Positions 32,640-38,597 of a stretch of 38,597 bases of DNA are shown piece after piece. The number at the start of each line of letters is the position of its first letter. Positions within the stretch are counted from its first letter, which is position 1. Source of the stretch: Theionarchaea archaeon (GTDB lineage Archaea > Methanobacteriota_B > Thermococci > Methanofastidiosales > SZ-28-30). The notes under the pieces are model-generated. The model was not told the DNA's origin. It was given only the letters and a program-made list of their open reading frames with translations, and ran no database searches. The stretch covers positions 1-38,597 of the forward strand of contig JACVGT010000016.1 of NCBI GenBank assembly GCA_018992685.1. Direction: 5' to 3'. Position numbers and translations under genes: made by a program.

Positions 32640-32656
32640 CTTTATTTTTTTTCTGT
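32640..32656 (+). terminator. T-run terminator of the aminotransferase gene
   Basis: CTTTATTTTTTTTCTGT follows the TAA by about ten bases without a strong hairpin, the usual archaeal terminator form. Confidence 0.6.
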
Positions 32657-32681
32657 CTCTGGATAACGCACTCTCACTCTT

Positions 32682-32915
32682 CTACCACGCTCCCACTGCA
32701 ACCAGAGTCATGGTGTGCTGTATTCCTTCAAGAGAACGCAGTTTGTATATGAAATCATCGAGAACCCTGAGATCCTCAATCTCCAGAGTCAGATGCATGT
32801 CATATTCACCATACACAACATGACATTCCTTGACTTCTTTTTCCTGTTTGAGTACTTCTGCTACTTTCTCTTCCTTTCCGGGAACCGTATTGAGGAGTAC
32901 AAACGCCAATACCAT
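32682..32915 (-). CDS. Stand-alone Lrp/AsnC ligand-binding (RAM) domain protein, second copy
   Basis: Starting at ATG 32915, the 77-residue protein reads MVLAFVLLNTVPGKEEKVAEVL, then KECHVVYGEYDMHLTLEIEDL and IQHTMTLVAVGAW. This is the same RAM fold and length as the gene at 29919, with G-E-Y-D in place of G-P-Y-D at the turn. The frame upstream to 32987 is excluded because a TATA-like box (near 32935-32943, minus strand) lies 24-26 bases before ATG 32915. The two copies differ substantially in sequence, so they may bind different ligands or partners. Confidence 0.82.
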   Translation of the reverse strand: MVLAFVLLNTVPGKEEKVAEVLKQEKEVKECHVVYGEYDMHLTLEIEDLRVLDDFIYKLRSLEGIQHTMTLVAVGAW

Positions 32916-33109
32916 GCTATCACCAGTATCCATAAAAGAGCAGTCCTTATAATGTCTTCGGTCTACTTTGTGGTCGTACTCTGACAAGAAAGGTGGAATC
33001 GTATGTAGTGGTCTCCTGGCGACTGCAACAGAATGGGATAGGAACGTTGGAGTTCATGCTCTCAGAGGGTCGATACAGTATATGTTCTTTTTTCTTGCTC
33101 TTCGTAAAG

Positions 33110-33117
33110 TTTATAAG
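33110..33117 (+). promoter_or_regulatory. TATA box of the initiator tRNA gene
   Basis: TTTATAAG is centred between 33113 and 33114, 26-27 bases before the first tRNA nucleotide at 33140. This is the same spacing as for the leaderless mRNAs in the window. Confidence 0.65.
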
Positions 33118-33139
33118 GAAAGAATTGAACAGGAATCAA

Positions 33140-33217
33140 AGCGGGGTGGGGCAGCTAGGAGTGCCCGGCGGGCTCATAACCCGCAGGTCTGTGGTTCAAA
33201 TCCACACCCCGCTACCA
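33140..33217 (+). tRNA. Initiator tRNA-Met (CAT) with encoded CCA
   Basis: The cloverleaf is complete. The acceptor AGCGGGG pairs with CCCCGCT (33207-33213). The D stem is GGGC/GCCC. The anticodon stem is GCGGG/CCCGC around the loop CTCATAA, with anticodon CAT at 33175-33177. The T arm is TGTGG/CCACA with loop TTCAAAT. The first base pair A1:U72 and the three G:C pairs next to the anticodon loop (GGG/CCC) identify the initiator rather than elongator tRNA. Discriminator A33214 is followed by CCA (33215-33217) in the DNA. No intron is present. Confidence 0.95.
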
Positions 33218-33326
33218 GAGGCTTTGTCCAGATCGTGGTATAGCAACTGCAACTATTTCAGACTTGGGAAAAGCACAAGCTCCCCGGTCAGGGAATCTTT
33301 TTATTCTGAGGATGTTGAATCATGGT

Positions 33327-34445
33327 ATGAAGTCAAAAGTTCAGCAAGCTCGTTCCATTCTTAGAGAAAAGGACATTCAGTGCTGGATAATACTGGAGAG
33401 GGAACAGCGAGACAAATCCATAGAGCTCCTGCTGGGACAGGGATTTATAGGTGAATCTGCCTTCATTCTCACAGGGGAAAAGACGATAGCCGTTGTAGCA
33501 TCATATGATAGGGAGAGAGTACAGAACATGGAAGTACACACCTACACCAGAGGGATACGAGATGTGCTTCCAGGGATTCTAAGAGAAATGAACATTTCCA
33601 GAATGTACATGAACTTCTCTGAACATGATCATACGGTGGATTCATTGACATATGGGTTATTCTTGAAGTTCTCACAAATCCTCAAAGAAATACACTACAA
33701 AGGCGAGATCCTGTCTTCTGAAGTGTTTCTGGAAGATCTGAGATCAGTCAAAACAAGGGAAGAACGAGACAGGATCAGAGAAGCGGTACGAATAACTGAA
33801 GAGATCTTTGATGAACTGCCCACCATGGTACAAGAGGGGATAACAGAGAGAGAATTGATGCAGAAAATGGTGGATCTGACCAGGAGAAAAGGATGTGAAT
33901 TAGCGTGGAATGATCCTGCAATCAGTTTTGGATTGGACACTGAACTGGGTCACAGGATGCCATCTGACCGGAAGCTGAAAAGAAATGAGAGTATACACAT
34001 AGATTTCGGAGTGAAGTATGAAGGATACTGCTCTGATTTGCAGAGAGTATTCTTTTTCGGAGGAGAACCTCCACAGAAGATGGTACGTGCTTTTGAGACT
34101 ATCCGGAGAGCGCAGCAAGAGAGTATGGAGGCCATAAAGCCTGGCAAGAAGGGATATGAGATTGATGCCGTGGCCCGGACGATCATTACAGAGAGTGGAT
34201 ATCCGGAGTACAACCACGGACTGGGACATCAGATCGGAAGAGAGGTCCATGATGGTGGATGCATACTGGGTCCTCTGTGGGAGAGATATGAGAAGAGTGC
34301 TGTCAAAGAGATCAAGCAGGGGAATGTTTTCACTATTGAGCCCTCAATCACGGGTGAGGTTAATATGGGGCTTGAGGACGATATTGTGGTTGAAAAAAAG
34401 GCAGAACTGTTATCCCATCCCCAGAAGGAGATTATTATGATCTGA
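33327..34445 (+). CDS. M24-family metallopeptidase (Xaa-Pro aminopeptidase type)
   Basis: From ATG 33327 the protein has 372 residues. An N-terminal creatinase-like domain (to about 140) is followed by the pita-bread catalytic domain. The five metal ligands are visible in order: SIHIDFGV (Asp), YCSDLQRVFFF (Asp), YNHGLGHQIGREVHDGG (His), VFTIEPSIT (Glu) and MGLEDDIVVE (Glu). The enzyme probably removes residues before proline in peptides. A TATA box (TTTTTATTC, 33298-33305) lies 25 bases before ATG 33327, so the upstream in-frame starts at 33264 and 33312 are less likely. The last 11 bases overlap the small ORF at 34435 on the other strand. Confidence 0.88.
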   Translation: MKSKVQQARSILREKDIQCWIILEREQRDKSIELLLGQGFIGESAFILTGEKTIAVVASYDRERVQNMEVHTYTRGIRDVLPGILREMNISRMYMNFSEHDHTVDSLTYGLFLKFSQILKEIHYKGEILSSEVFLEDLRSVKTREERDRIREAVRITEEIFDELPTMVQEGITERELMQKMVDLTRRKGCELAWNDPAISFGLDTELGHRMPSDRKLKRNESIHIDFGVKYEGYCSDLQRVFFFGGEPPQKMVRAFETIRRAQQESMEAIKPGKKGYEIDAVARTIITESGYPEYNHGLGHQIGREVHDGGCILGPLWERYEKSAVKEIKQGNVFTIEPSITGEVNMGLEDDIVVEKKAELLSHPQKEIIMI

Positions 34446-34593
34446 TTCTCGTAACTGTCCTGTCAATTAACTTCCCATAATACGAGTGATCAAAAATCTG
34501 ATATCCCTCAGCAGATCTCCTCTGCTCCCAGTAATCATTGTCCTCAGAAAAAACGACGGTGACTCCAGTAATGTGAGAGTAGAAAAGCCCCAT
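34435..34593 (-). CDS. Small 52-residue protein encoded directly behind the histone gene
   Basis: ATG 34593, four bases after the histone stop codon, opens a frame of 52 codons ending in TAA at 34435-34437. The product begins MGLFYSHITGVTVVFSEDND and continues with aromatic and charged residues (YWEQRRSAEGYQIFDHSYYG). Its composition looks like a globular protein rather than a random translation. It fills the gap between the histone gene and the convergent peptidase gene, overlapping the latter by 11 bases. No family was recognised. Co-transcription with the histone is likely from the spacing. Confidence 0.45.
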   Translation of the reverse strand: MGLFYSHITGVTVVFSEDNDYWEQRRSAEGYQIFDHSYYGKLIDRTVTRIRS

Positions 34594-34597
34594 GAGA

Positions 34598-34795
34598 CTA
34601 CTTCAGTGCCAGCTTAACATCTTCAGCATTTATTGTCCTGCGTCCAGCATGCTGAGCGAATTCTACAGCCAGTTTCGAGATTTCAATTGCTTCTTCCTCA
34701 AGTATGCCAGCAAGCTCCTTGGCGGCATCTGCAGAAACTCGCTCTGCACCGGCCTTCCGCATTATCTTGTCAATGGGTCTGTGAGACAAAGGCAT
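34598..34795 (-). CDS. Archaeal histone (HMf type)
   Basis: The 65-residue protein is a single histone fold: PLSHRPIDKIMRKAGAERVS, then AAKELAGILEEEAIEISKLAVEFA and GRRTINAEDVKLALK. The helix pattern, the R-x-T-I-N-A-E-D-V loop and the length match the euryarchaeal HMf/HTz histones, which wrap DNA as dimers and longer stacks. It starts at ATG 34795 behind AGGTGAT (34803-34809). A TATA box CTTATAAG (about 34842-34849) predicts a leader of about 25 nt, in which GAAGGTGAT occurs twice. It has no tail, so nothing suggests acetylation-type regulation. A 52-codon ORF follows it. Confidence 0.95.
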   Translation of the reverse strand: MPLSHRPIDKIMRKAGAERVSADAAKELAGILEEEAIEISKLAVEFAQHAGRRTINAEDVKLALK

Positions 34796-34840
34796 TCACA
34801 TATCACCTTCATAGATCGCTTGATCACCTTCGTGAGTTTC

Positions 34841-34850
34841 CCTTATAAGG
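34841..34850. promoter_or_regulatory. Palindromic TATA element upstream of the histone gene
   Basis: CCTTATAAGG is self-complementary. It lies 46-55 bases before the histone ATG, placing transcription near 34820. A further TATATATA (34869-34876) lies between it and the TPR gene. Confidence 0.5.
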
Positions 34851-34995
34851 GTTTCCCTGGAGAAACTATATATATCCCCTATTCCAACCAATCCATAAGA
34901 ACAATTACTTGAACCGGAATTTTATCATGCAGTCTTGAATATGACACAAAATTCATGCAAGAAAGGAAGAAAGCAAAGATCCTGAGGGAAATCGC

Positions 34996-37503
34996 ATGGA
35001 TGCAGAGGAATACCTTGAGAAGGGCAATGCCTTTTACAGGCAAAGAGAATACGAAAAAGCACTCAAAGCTTATAATAAGGCTATAAACCTGAAACCTGGA
35101 TTTGCCAAAGCATGGAATAACAAAGGATTCGTTCTTCGAGTTCTCAAGAGATATGATGAGGCACTCAAAGCCTACAACACGGCTATAAACCTAGATCCTG
35201 AATTTACTGAGGCATGGCAAAACAAAGGTACTTTTCTCTACAGTCTCGGAAGACATGAGGAGGCACTGGAAGCGTATGATAGGGCTATAGAACTGGATCC
35301 AAGACATACGAAGGCTTGGAATGGCAAAGTACTCGTTCTCCGTAGTCGTGGAAGACATAATGAGGCATTGAAAGTCCTCGACACGGCTATCAGACTGAAT
35401 CCAGAGAATGCCGATCTTTGGAATGGAAAAGGTATGGTTCTCGCTGACCGTGAGAGATATGATGAGGCACTGGAAGCGTATGATAGGGCTATAGAACTGA
35501 ATCCCATATTCGTTGAAGCCTGGTGCAACAAGGGGACAGCCCTTCAAACTCTTGAAAGATATGATGAGGCACTGGAAGCGTATGATAGGGCTATAGAACT
35601 GAATCCCATATTCGTTGAAGCCTGGTGCAACAAGGGGACAGCCCTTCAAACTCTTGAAAGATATGAGGAAGCACTGGAAGTCCTCGACACGGCTATCAGA
35701 CTGAATCCAGAGAATGCCGATCTTTGGAACGGAAAAGGCATGGTCTTTGAGGACCTCGGAATGTATGATGAGGCGCTGGAAGCGTATGATAGAGCTATAG
35801 AACTGGATCCCATATTCGTTGAAGCCTGGTGCAACAAGGGGACAGCCCTTCAAACTCTTGAAAGATATGAGGAGGCACTGGAAGCGTATGATAGAGCTAT
35901 AGAACTGGATCCCATATTCGTTGAAGCCTGGTACAACAAAGGTACGGCTTATGAAGACCTCGGAATGTATGATGAGGCACTGGAAGCGTATGATAGGGCT
36001 ATAGAACTGGAACCAGAATTGATTGAAGCTCAGGTTAACAGAGGTATGGTCTTTCAGAACCTCGAAATGTATGATGAGGCACTGGAAGCGTATGATAGAG
36101 CTATAGAACTTAAACCAGAGCACATTCAGGCTTGGATTAACAAAGGATTCGTCCTTCGAATCCTCAAGAGATACGATGAGGCCTTACGGGCATATGAAAG
36201 AGCAATCAAACTGAACCCCGACGTTGTCATTTCTTGGAATGGAAAGGGTGTGGTCTTGAACGATCTTGGGAGATTTGATGAGGCATTAAGGGCATATGAC
36301 AAAGCCATCAAAAAGGATGGCGGGCATCCAATAGTCTTGTACAACAAAGGCGTTGTCCTCAATACCCTTGGGAGATATGATAAAGCACTGGAAGCGTATG
36401 ATAGGGCCGTGAAACTAAACCCCGGGAATGCTACTGCTTGGAATGGAAAGGGCGTTGTCTTTCGCAACCTCAAGAGATATGATGAAGCATTGGGTGCATT
36501 TGAGAAGGCTATTCGGCTTTTCGAAAAGAACGATGATCAAAGTCCAGAAAAGGCTTTTCCTCATGCAAATCTGGGAGAACTCTTCCTAGCTCACGGAGAT
36601 TTCTGGAATGCCCGAAAGCAGGCAAACAAGGCACTTGAGATCGACAGAGAGAATTCTCTCGCCCTATTGATAAGGGGAAGAATTGAGCTTGAAGATGGAA
36701 AGTATGACTGTGCAGCTGACTTTTTTGAAGACTCAATATGCTCCAGCTTAGGTGATCCCACTCCTCTTATTTGGACCTCCTATGCCAAATACCTCAAAGC
36801 GGAGTCTTCCTTCAAGCCAGAGGAAATGGCATATAAAGAAGAAATCCTTTTCATTATAAGAGAGCTAGAGAGATCAAATGTGATTTGTAAAGAGTATAGG
36901 AAAAGAGAGCTGCAGATCTGTACTTTGTATCTCTTGGGTTATTTCTACTATAAGAATGGGGACATTTTCACAGCAAAAGAAAAACTTGTAGAATGTATCA
37001 AGCTCGAATCCAGGATCCAGAAACTCAAAGAGCTCGTAAAGTCGAAATTCAGGAAAGATGAGTTCAGGGGACTAATTACGCCAAAGTCCCCTATAGAAAG
37101 GAGAGCACGTGAACTCCTTAACACTATCTGGAGATACAAGATTAGACCCTCATGGTGGGATTGGTGGCTATCCTCCCCATTCAATTGCTGGAAAAAAAGG
37201 ATTTTATTCATTCTTTTCTTGCTCCCGATTTTTTCAGTTTTGCTCCGTTCACTTGTCCCTAGCCATCCCATGATTTCATACTATCTTGGAAACATCCCTG
37301 TCATGAACAAAGATAATTGGACCATCTACTTTGCCATAATCTCATTCTTCCTCGTTTTTCTCCTATTGCCAAGTATCGAAAAAGTAAAAGTCCAGGAAGT
37401 CGAAGCAGAATTAGGTTCCCCACCCAGCTTTGAAGTCTTTCTTTCACCTCCAATGATGGAGAACTATCTGACTCCGGGAAGACAGGGGAATAATGTCACT
37501 TGA
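34996..37503 (+). CDS. Large TPR-repeat protein with C-terminal membrane hairpin
   Basis: The 835-residue protein starts directly with tetratricopeptide repeats and has about 16-17 of them in residues 1-600, each 34 residues. A typical unit reads EAWCNKGTALQTLERYEEAL plus EAYDRAIELDPIF. A less regular helical region follows (600-715). Two hydrophobic segments near 735-755 and 775-795 (LFILFLLPIFSVLL and FAIISFFLVFLLL) form a membrane hairpin. There is no signal peptide, so the repeats and the short tail should face the cytoplasm. TPR arrays are protein-binding scaffolds; the partner is unknown. GAGGGA about six bases before ATG 34996 serves as SD. Several repeats are almost identical at DNA level, indicating recent expansion or gene conversion. 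Confidence 0.88.
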   Translation: MDAEEYLEKGNAFYRQREYEKALKAYNKAINLKPGFAKAWNNKGFVLRVLKRYDEALKAYNTAINLDPEFTEAWQNKGTFLYSLGRHEEALEAYDRAIELDPRHTKAWNGKVLVLRSRGRHNEALKVLDTAIRLNPENADLWNGKGMVLADRERYDEALEAYDRAIELNPIFVEAWCNKGTALQTLERYDEALEAYDRAIELNPIFVEAWCNKGTALQTLERYEEALEVLDTAIRLNPENADLWNGKGMVFEDLGMYDEALEAYDRAIELDPIFVEAWCNKGTALQTLERYEEALEAYDRAIELDPIFVEAWYNKGTAYEDLGMYDEALEAYDRAIELEPELIEAQVNRGMVFQNLEMYDEALEAYDRAIELKPEHIQAWINKGFVLRILKRYDEALRAYERAIKLNPDVVISWNGKGVVLNDLGRFDEALRAYDKAIKKDGGHPIVLYNKGVVLNTLGRYDKALEAYDRAVKLNPGNATAWNGKGVVFRNLKRYDEALGAFEKAIRLFEKNDDQSPEKAFPHANLGELFLAHGDFWNARKQANKALEIDRENSLALLIRGRIELEDGKYDCAADFFEDSICSSLGDPTPLIWTSYAKYLKAESSFKPEEMAYKEEILFIIRELERSNVICKEYRKRELQICTLYLLGYFYYKNGDIFTAKEKLVECIKLESRIQKLKELVKSKFRKDEFRGLITPKSPIERRARELLNTIWRYKIRPSWWDWWLSSPFNCWKKRILFILFLLPIFSVLLRSLVPSHPMISYYLGNIPVMNKDNWTIYFAIISFFLVFLLLPSIEKVKVQEVEAELGSPPSFEVFLSPPMMENYLTPGRQGNNVT
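35374..35999 (+). repeat. Near-identical tandem DNA repeats (102 bp, and 306 bp higher order) in the TPR gene
   Basis: Bases 35455-35564 match 35557-35666 exactly at an offset of 102 bp (one TPR). The block 35374-35423 recurs at 35680-35729 at an offset of 306 bp (three TPRs). Further close copies run to about 36000. Confidence 0.85.
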
Positions 37504-37519
37504 TCACTTAGAAACATTA

Positions 37520-38404
37520 TCATTGCCTCAGACTTGTGAGCTGTGCACTCACGTCCCACAGATTCTTCCACACCTCTCTATCATAGGATTTCTCAGAAGA
37601 TTTCACCTCACCCGCTCGCTCATCAAAATATCTACCTGATACGCCCTCCATTTCAGGCGCTGTGACAAGGTGAACATATGTCTTTGCCATCTCCTCAGGT
37701 GTTATTCCAAACGACCTTTTCATCCTGTATGCGTAGCGCATATGCCAGGGCAGATCTCCTGTACGGTCCAGATCTACCTTCACATTCGGAACCCGTATAC
37801 AGTTCACTGAAACACCAGTTCCTTCTAACCTGCGAGCCAGTTCATAGGTGAACATGATCTGAGCCAATTTGGAGTGATAGTATGCATGAGAATAGTTGAA
37901 CTTCTTCTGGCCATTCAGATTGTCGAATTCAATGGCCAGCCATGGATGGGTTATGAGCCCTTTCGATGCAATATTGACAATGCGGGAGGGTGCACTTCCT
38001 TTCAGAATGTCCAGCAGCAAATTCGTCAGCAGAAAAGGACCCAGATGGTTGGTGGCGAAGATAACTTCTATTCCATCTTCAGTGGAGACGGGTTTTTTCA
38101 GAGTATAGTCAAAATTCGCAGCATTATTGATCAAGCTGTGAAGATGATCATACGAACTGCTGAAAGTCTTCACAAGCTGTCGTATGGACTTCTGCGAGGA
38201 AAGATCTGCCAATAATAGATCAACACGATCATTGCCACTGTTCTTCCTGATCTCGGACAGAGCAGTCTGTCCCCGTGATTTGTTTCGGCAAACCATGACA
38301 ACGGTCATTCCCAATTGGGCAAGCTGCAGAGCTGCTTGCTTACCGATTCCTGAATTGGCGCCTGTGATCATGCACACGTTCCTTGTGAACTCCATTTCAG
38401 TCAC
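37520..38404 (-). CDS. Short-chain dehydrogenase/reductase (retinol-dehydrogenase-like)
   Basis: The Rossmann motif ITGANSGIGK lies near the N-terminus. LINNAANF and IVNIASKG hold the central Asn and Ser residues, and YYHSK is the catalytic Y-x-x-x-K. The substrate is unknown; the closest described relatives act on retinoid- or steroid-like or other hydrophobic alcohols. The open frame starts at ATG 38428, but the TATA box TTTATAT (minus strand, 38427-38433) overlaps that position. A start about 26 bases downstream coincides with GTG 38404; ATG 38395 is the next choice. It is about 294 residues long. It is convergent with the TPR gene, 16 bases apart. The promoter overlaps the end of the gene upstream. 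Confidence 0.88.
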   Translation of the reverse strand: MTEMEFTRNVCMITGANSGIGKQAALQLAQLGMTVVMVCRNKSRGQTALSEIRKNSGNDRVDLLLADLSSQKSIRQLVKTFSSSYDHLHSLINNAANFDYTLKKPVSTEDGIEVIFATNHLGPFLLTNLLLDILKGSAPSRIVNIASKGLITHPWLAIEFDNLNGQKKFNYSHAYYHSKLAQIMFTYELARRLEGTGVSVNCIRVPNVKVDLDRTGDLPWHMRYAYRMKRSFGITPEEMAKTYVHLVTAPEMEGVSGRYFDERAGEVKSSEKSYDREVWKNLWDVSAQLTSLRQ

Positions 38405-38426
38405 GGATACTGAAAGTCTTGGGTGC

Positions 38427-38433
38427 ATATAAA
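38427..38433 (-). promoter_or_regulatory. TATA box for the dehydrogenase gene
   Basis: TTTATAT on the minus strand is centred at 38430, 26 bases from GTG 38404. It precludes the ATG at 38428. Confidence 0.6.
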
Positions 38434-38434
38434 C

Positions 38435-38596
38435 CTAGCATGCCTGGAACATGGAGTGGGTTGTGTGCAGCCGGAGTTCTTCTCTGGCTTCATCGCACAC
38501 AACAGTATTCTCAATCATTTCTGCTGTGGATGGACCAGTGTCAACCTCATGCAACTCATTAAAGTCCCTCTGAATGTCAGGGCTGCTGCCTTGGCC
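38435..38596 (-). CDS. 3' end of an unrecognised gene (partial)
   Basis: On the minus strand a frame is open from the window edge to a TAG at 38435-38437. It gives 53 residues with an acidic, helical-looking segment (AEMIENTVVCDEAREELRLH) and ending HSMFQAC. No family was recognised. Its stop lies inside the dehydrogenase promoter region, so the two genes are tightly packed on one strand. Confidence 0.5.
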   Translation of the reverse strand, partial: GQGSSPDIQRDFNELHEVDTGPSTAEMIENTVVCDEAREELRLHTTHSMFQAC

Positions 38597-38597
38597 A

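Noticed and set aside
35191..36123. 310-codon open frame on the minus strand through the TPR repeats
   Set aside because: It is a shadow of the highly repetitive plus-strand TPR codons; the translation is a repeated artefact and no promoter or SD supports it.
35240..36480. Regularly spaced repeats considered as CRISPR
   Set aside because: Period is 102 bp with coding function as TPRs; no short palindromic repeat, unique spacer pattern or cas gene is present.

Overview
The window is archaeal and most probably euryarchaeal. It carries an HMf-type histone, a three-gene replication protein A operon (RPA41/RPA14/RPA32), transcription factor TFE, an archaeosine-pathway radical SAM protein (RaSEA), the archaeal tRNA methyltransferase Trm56, two stand-alone Lrp/AsnC ligand-binding domains, and an initiator tRNA-Met with the A1:U72 pair. 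TATA boxes lie about 25-27 nt upstream of many start codons, so many mRNAs look leaderless; genes inside operons instead have GGTGA/GGAGG Shine-Dalgarno (SD) sequences. The lineage below Euryarchaeota is not determined here; a Theionarchaea-like or related uncultivated group is only a guess. No insertion sequence, prophage, integrase or CRISPR array was seen.

Layout, left to right. 1-3581: three phenylacetate-CoA ligase (PaaK/CapK) family genes, the first cut by the window edge, with a YkgJ-type cysteine-cluster gene between the first two. 3578-6510 (minus): an operon of S-adenosylhomocysteine hydrolase, an APH-fold kinase and an APS-kinase-like P-loop kinase. 6624-7796: a surface protein with signal peptide and C-terminal anchor. 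8009-10403: metallophosphoesterase, nucleotidyltransferase-like protein and a nitroreductase with no normal start codon. 10385-14139: small membrane protein, RaSEA, HAD hydrolase, saccharopine-dehydrogenase-like reductase. 14261-17028: a cysteine-rich micro-ORF, an unknown gene overlapping a LarA-type nickel racemase, then a DUF4430 exported protein overlapping an ECF S-component (probable cobalamin uptake). 17062-17895: S-layer-like exported protein.

18040-22928 is an information-processing block: an NSUN-type m5C methyltransferase, Trm56, TFE, TrmJ and, convergent to them, the RPA operon. 23410-28689 holds a metallo-beta-lactamase-fold hydrolase, a small unknown gene, an exported caspase-like protease, an atypical protein kinase and an exported glutaminase-fold/SHOCT protein. 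28810-34795 holds a PflX-like radical SAM protein, two RAM-domain regulators, a KaiC-like ATPase overlapping an AbrB regulator, a class V aminotransferase, initiator tRNA-Met, an M24 peptidase, and the histone gene with a previously unlisted 52-codon ORF behind it. 34996-37503 is a large TPR protein with nearly identical repeats at DNA level, followed by a short-chain dehydrogenase and the 3' end of an unrecognised gene.

The most unusual items are: an initiator tRNA whose predicted transcription start coincides with nucleotide A1; a palindrome between the TATA box and start site of tfe; a nitroreductase whose conserved N-terminus has no ATG/GTG/TTG; an exported caspase-fold protease with an intact His/Cys dyad beside a kinase lacking the usual catalytic Asp; and two very small ORFs (14261-14329 and 34435-34593). 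All family assignments were made by reading motifs, without database searches.
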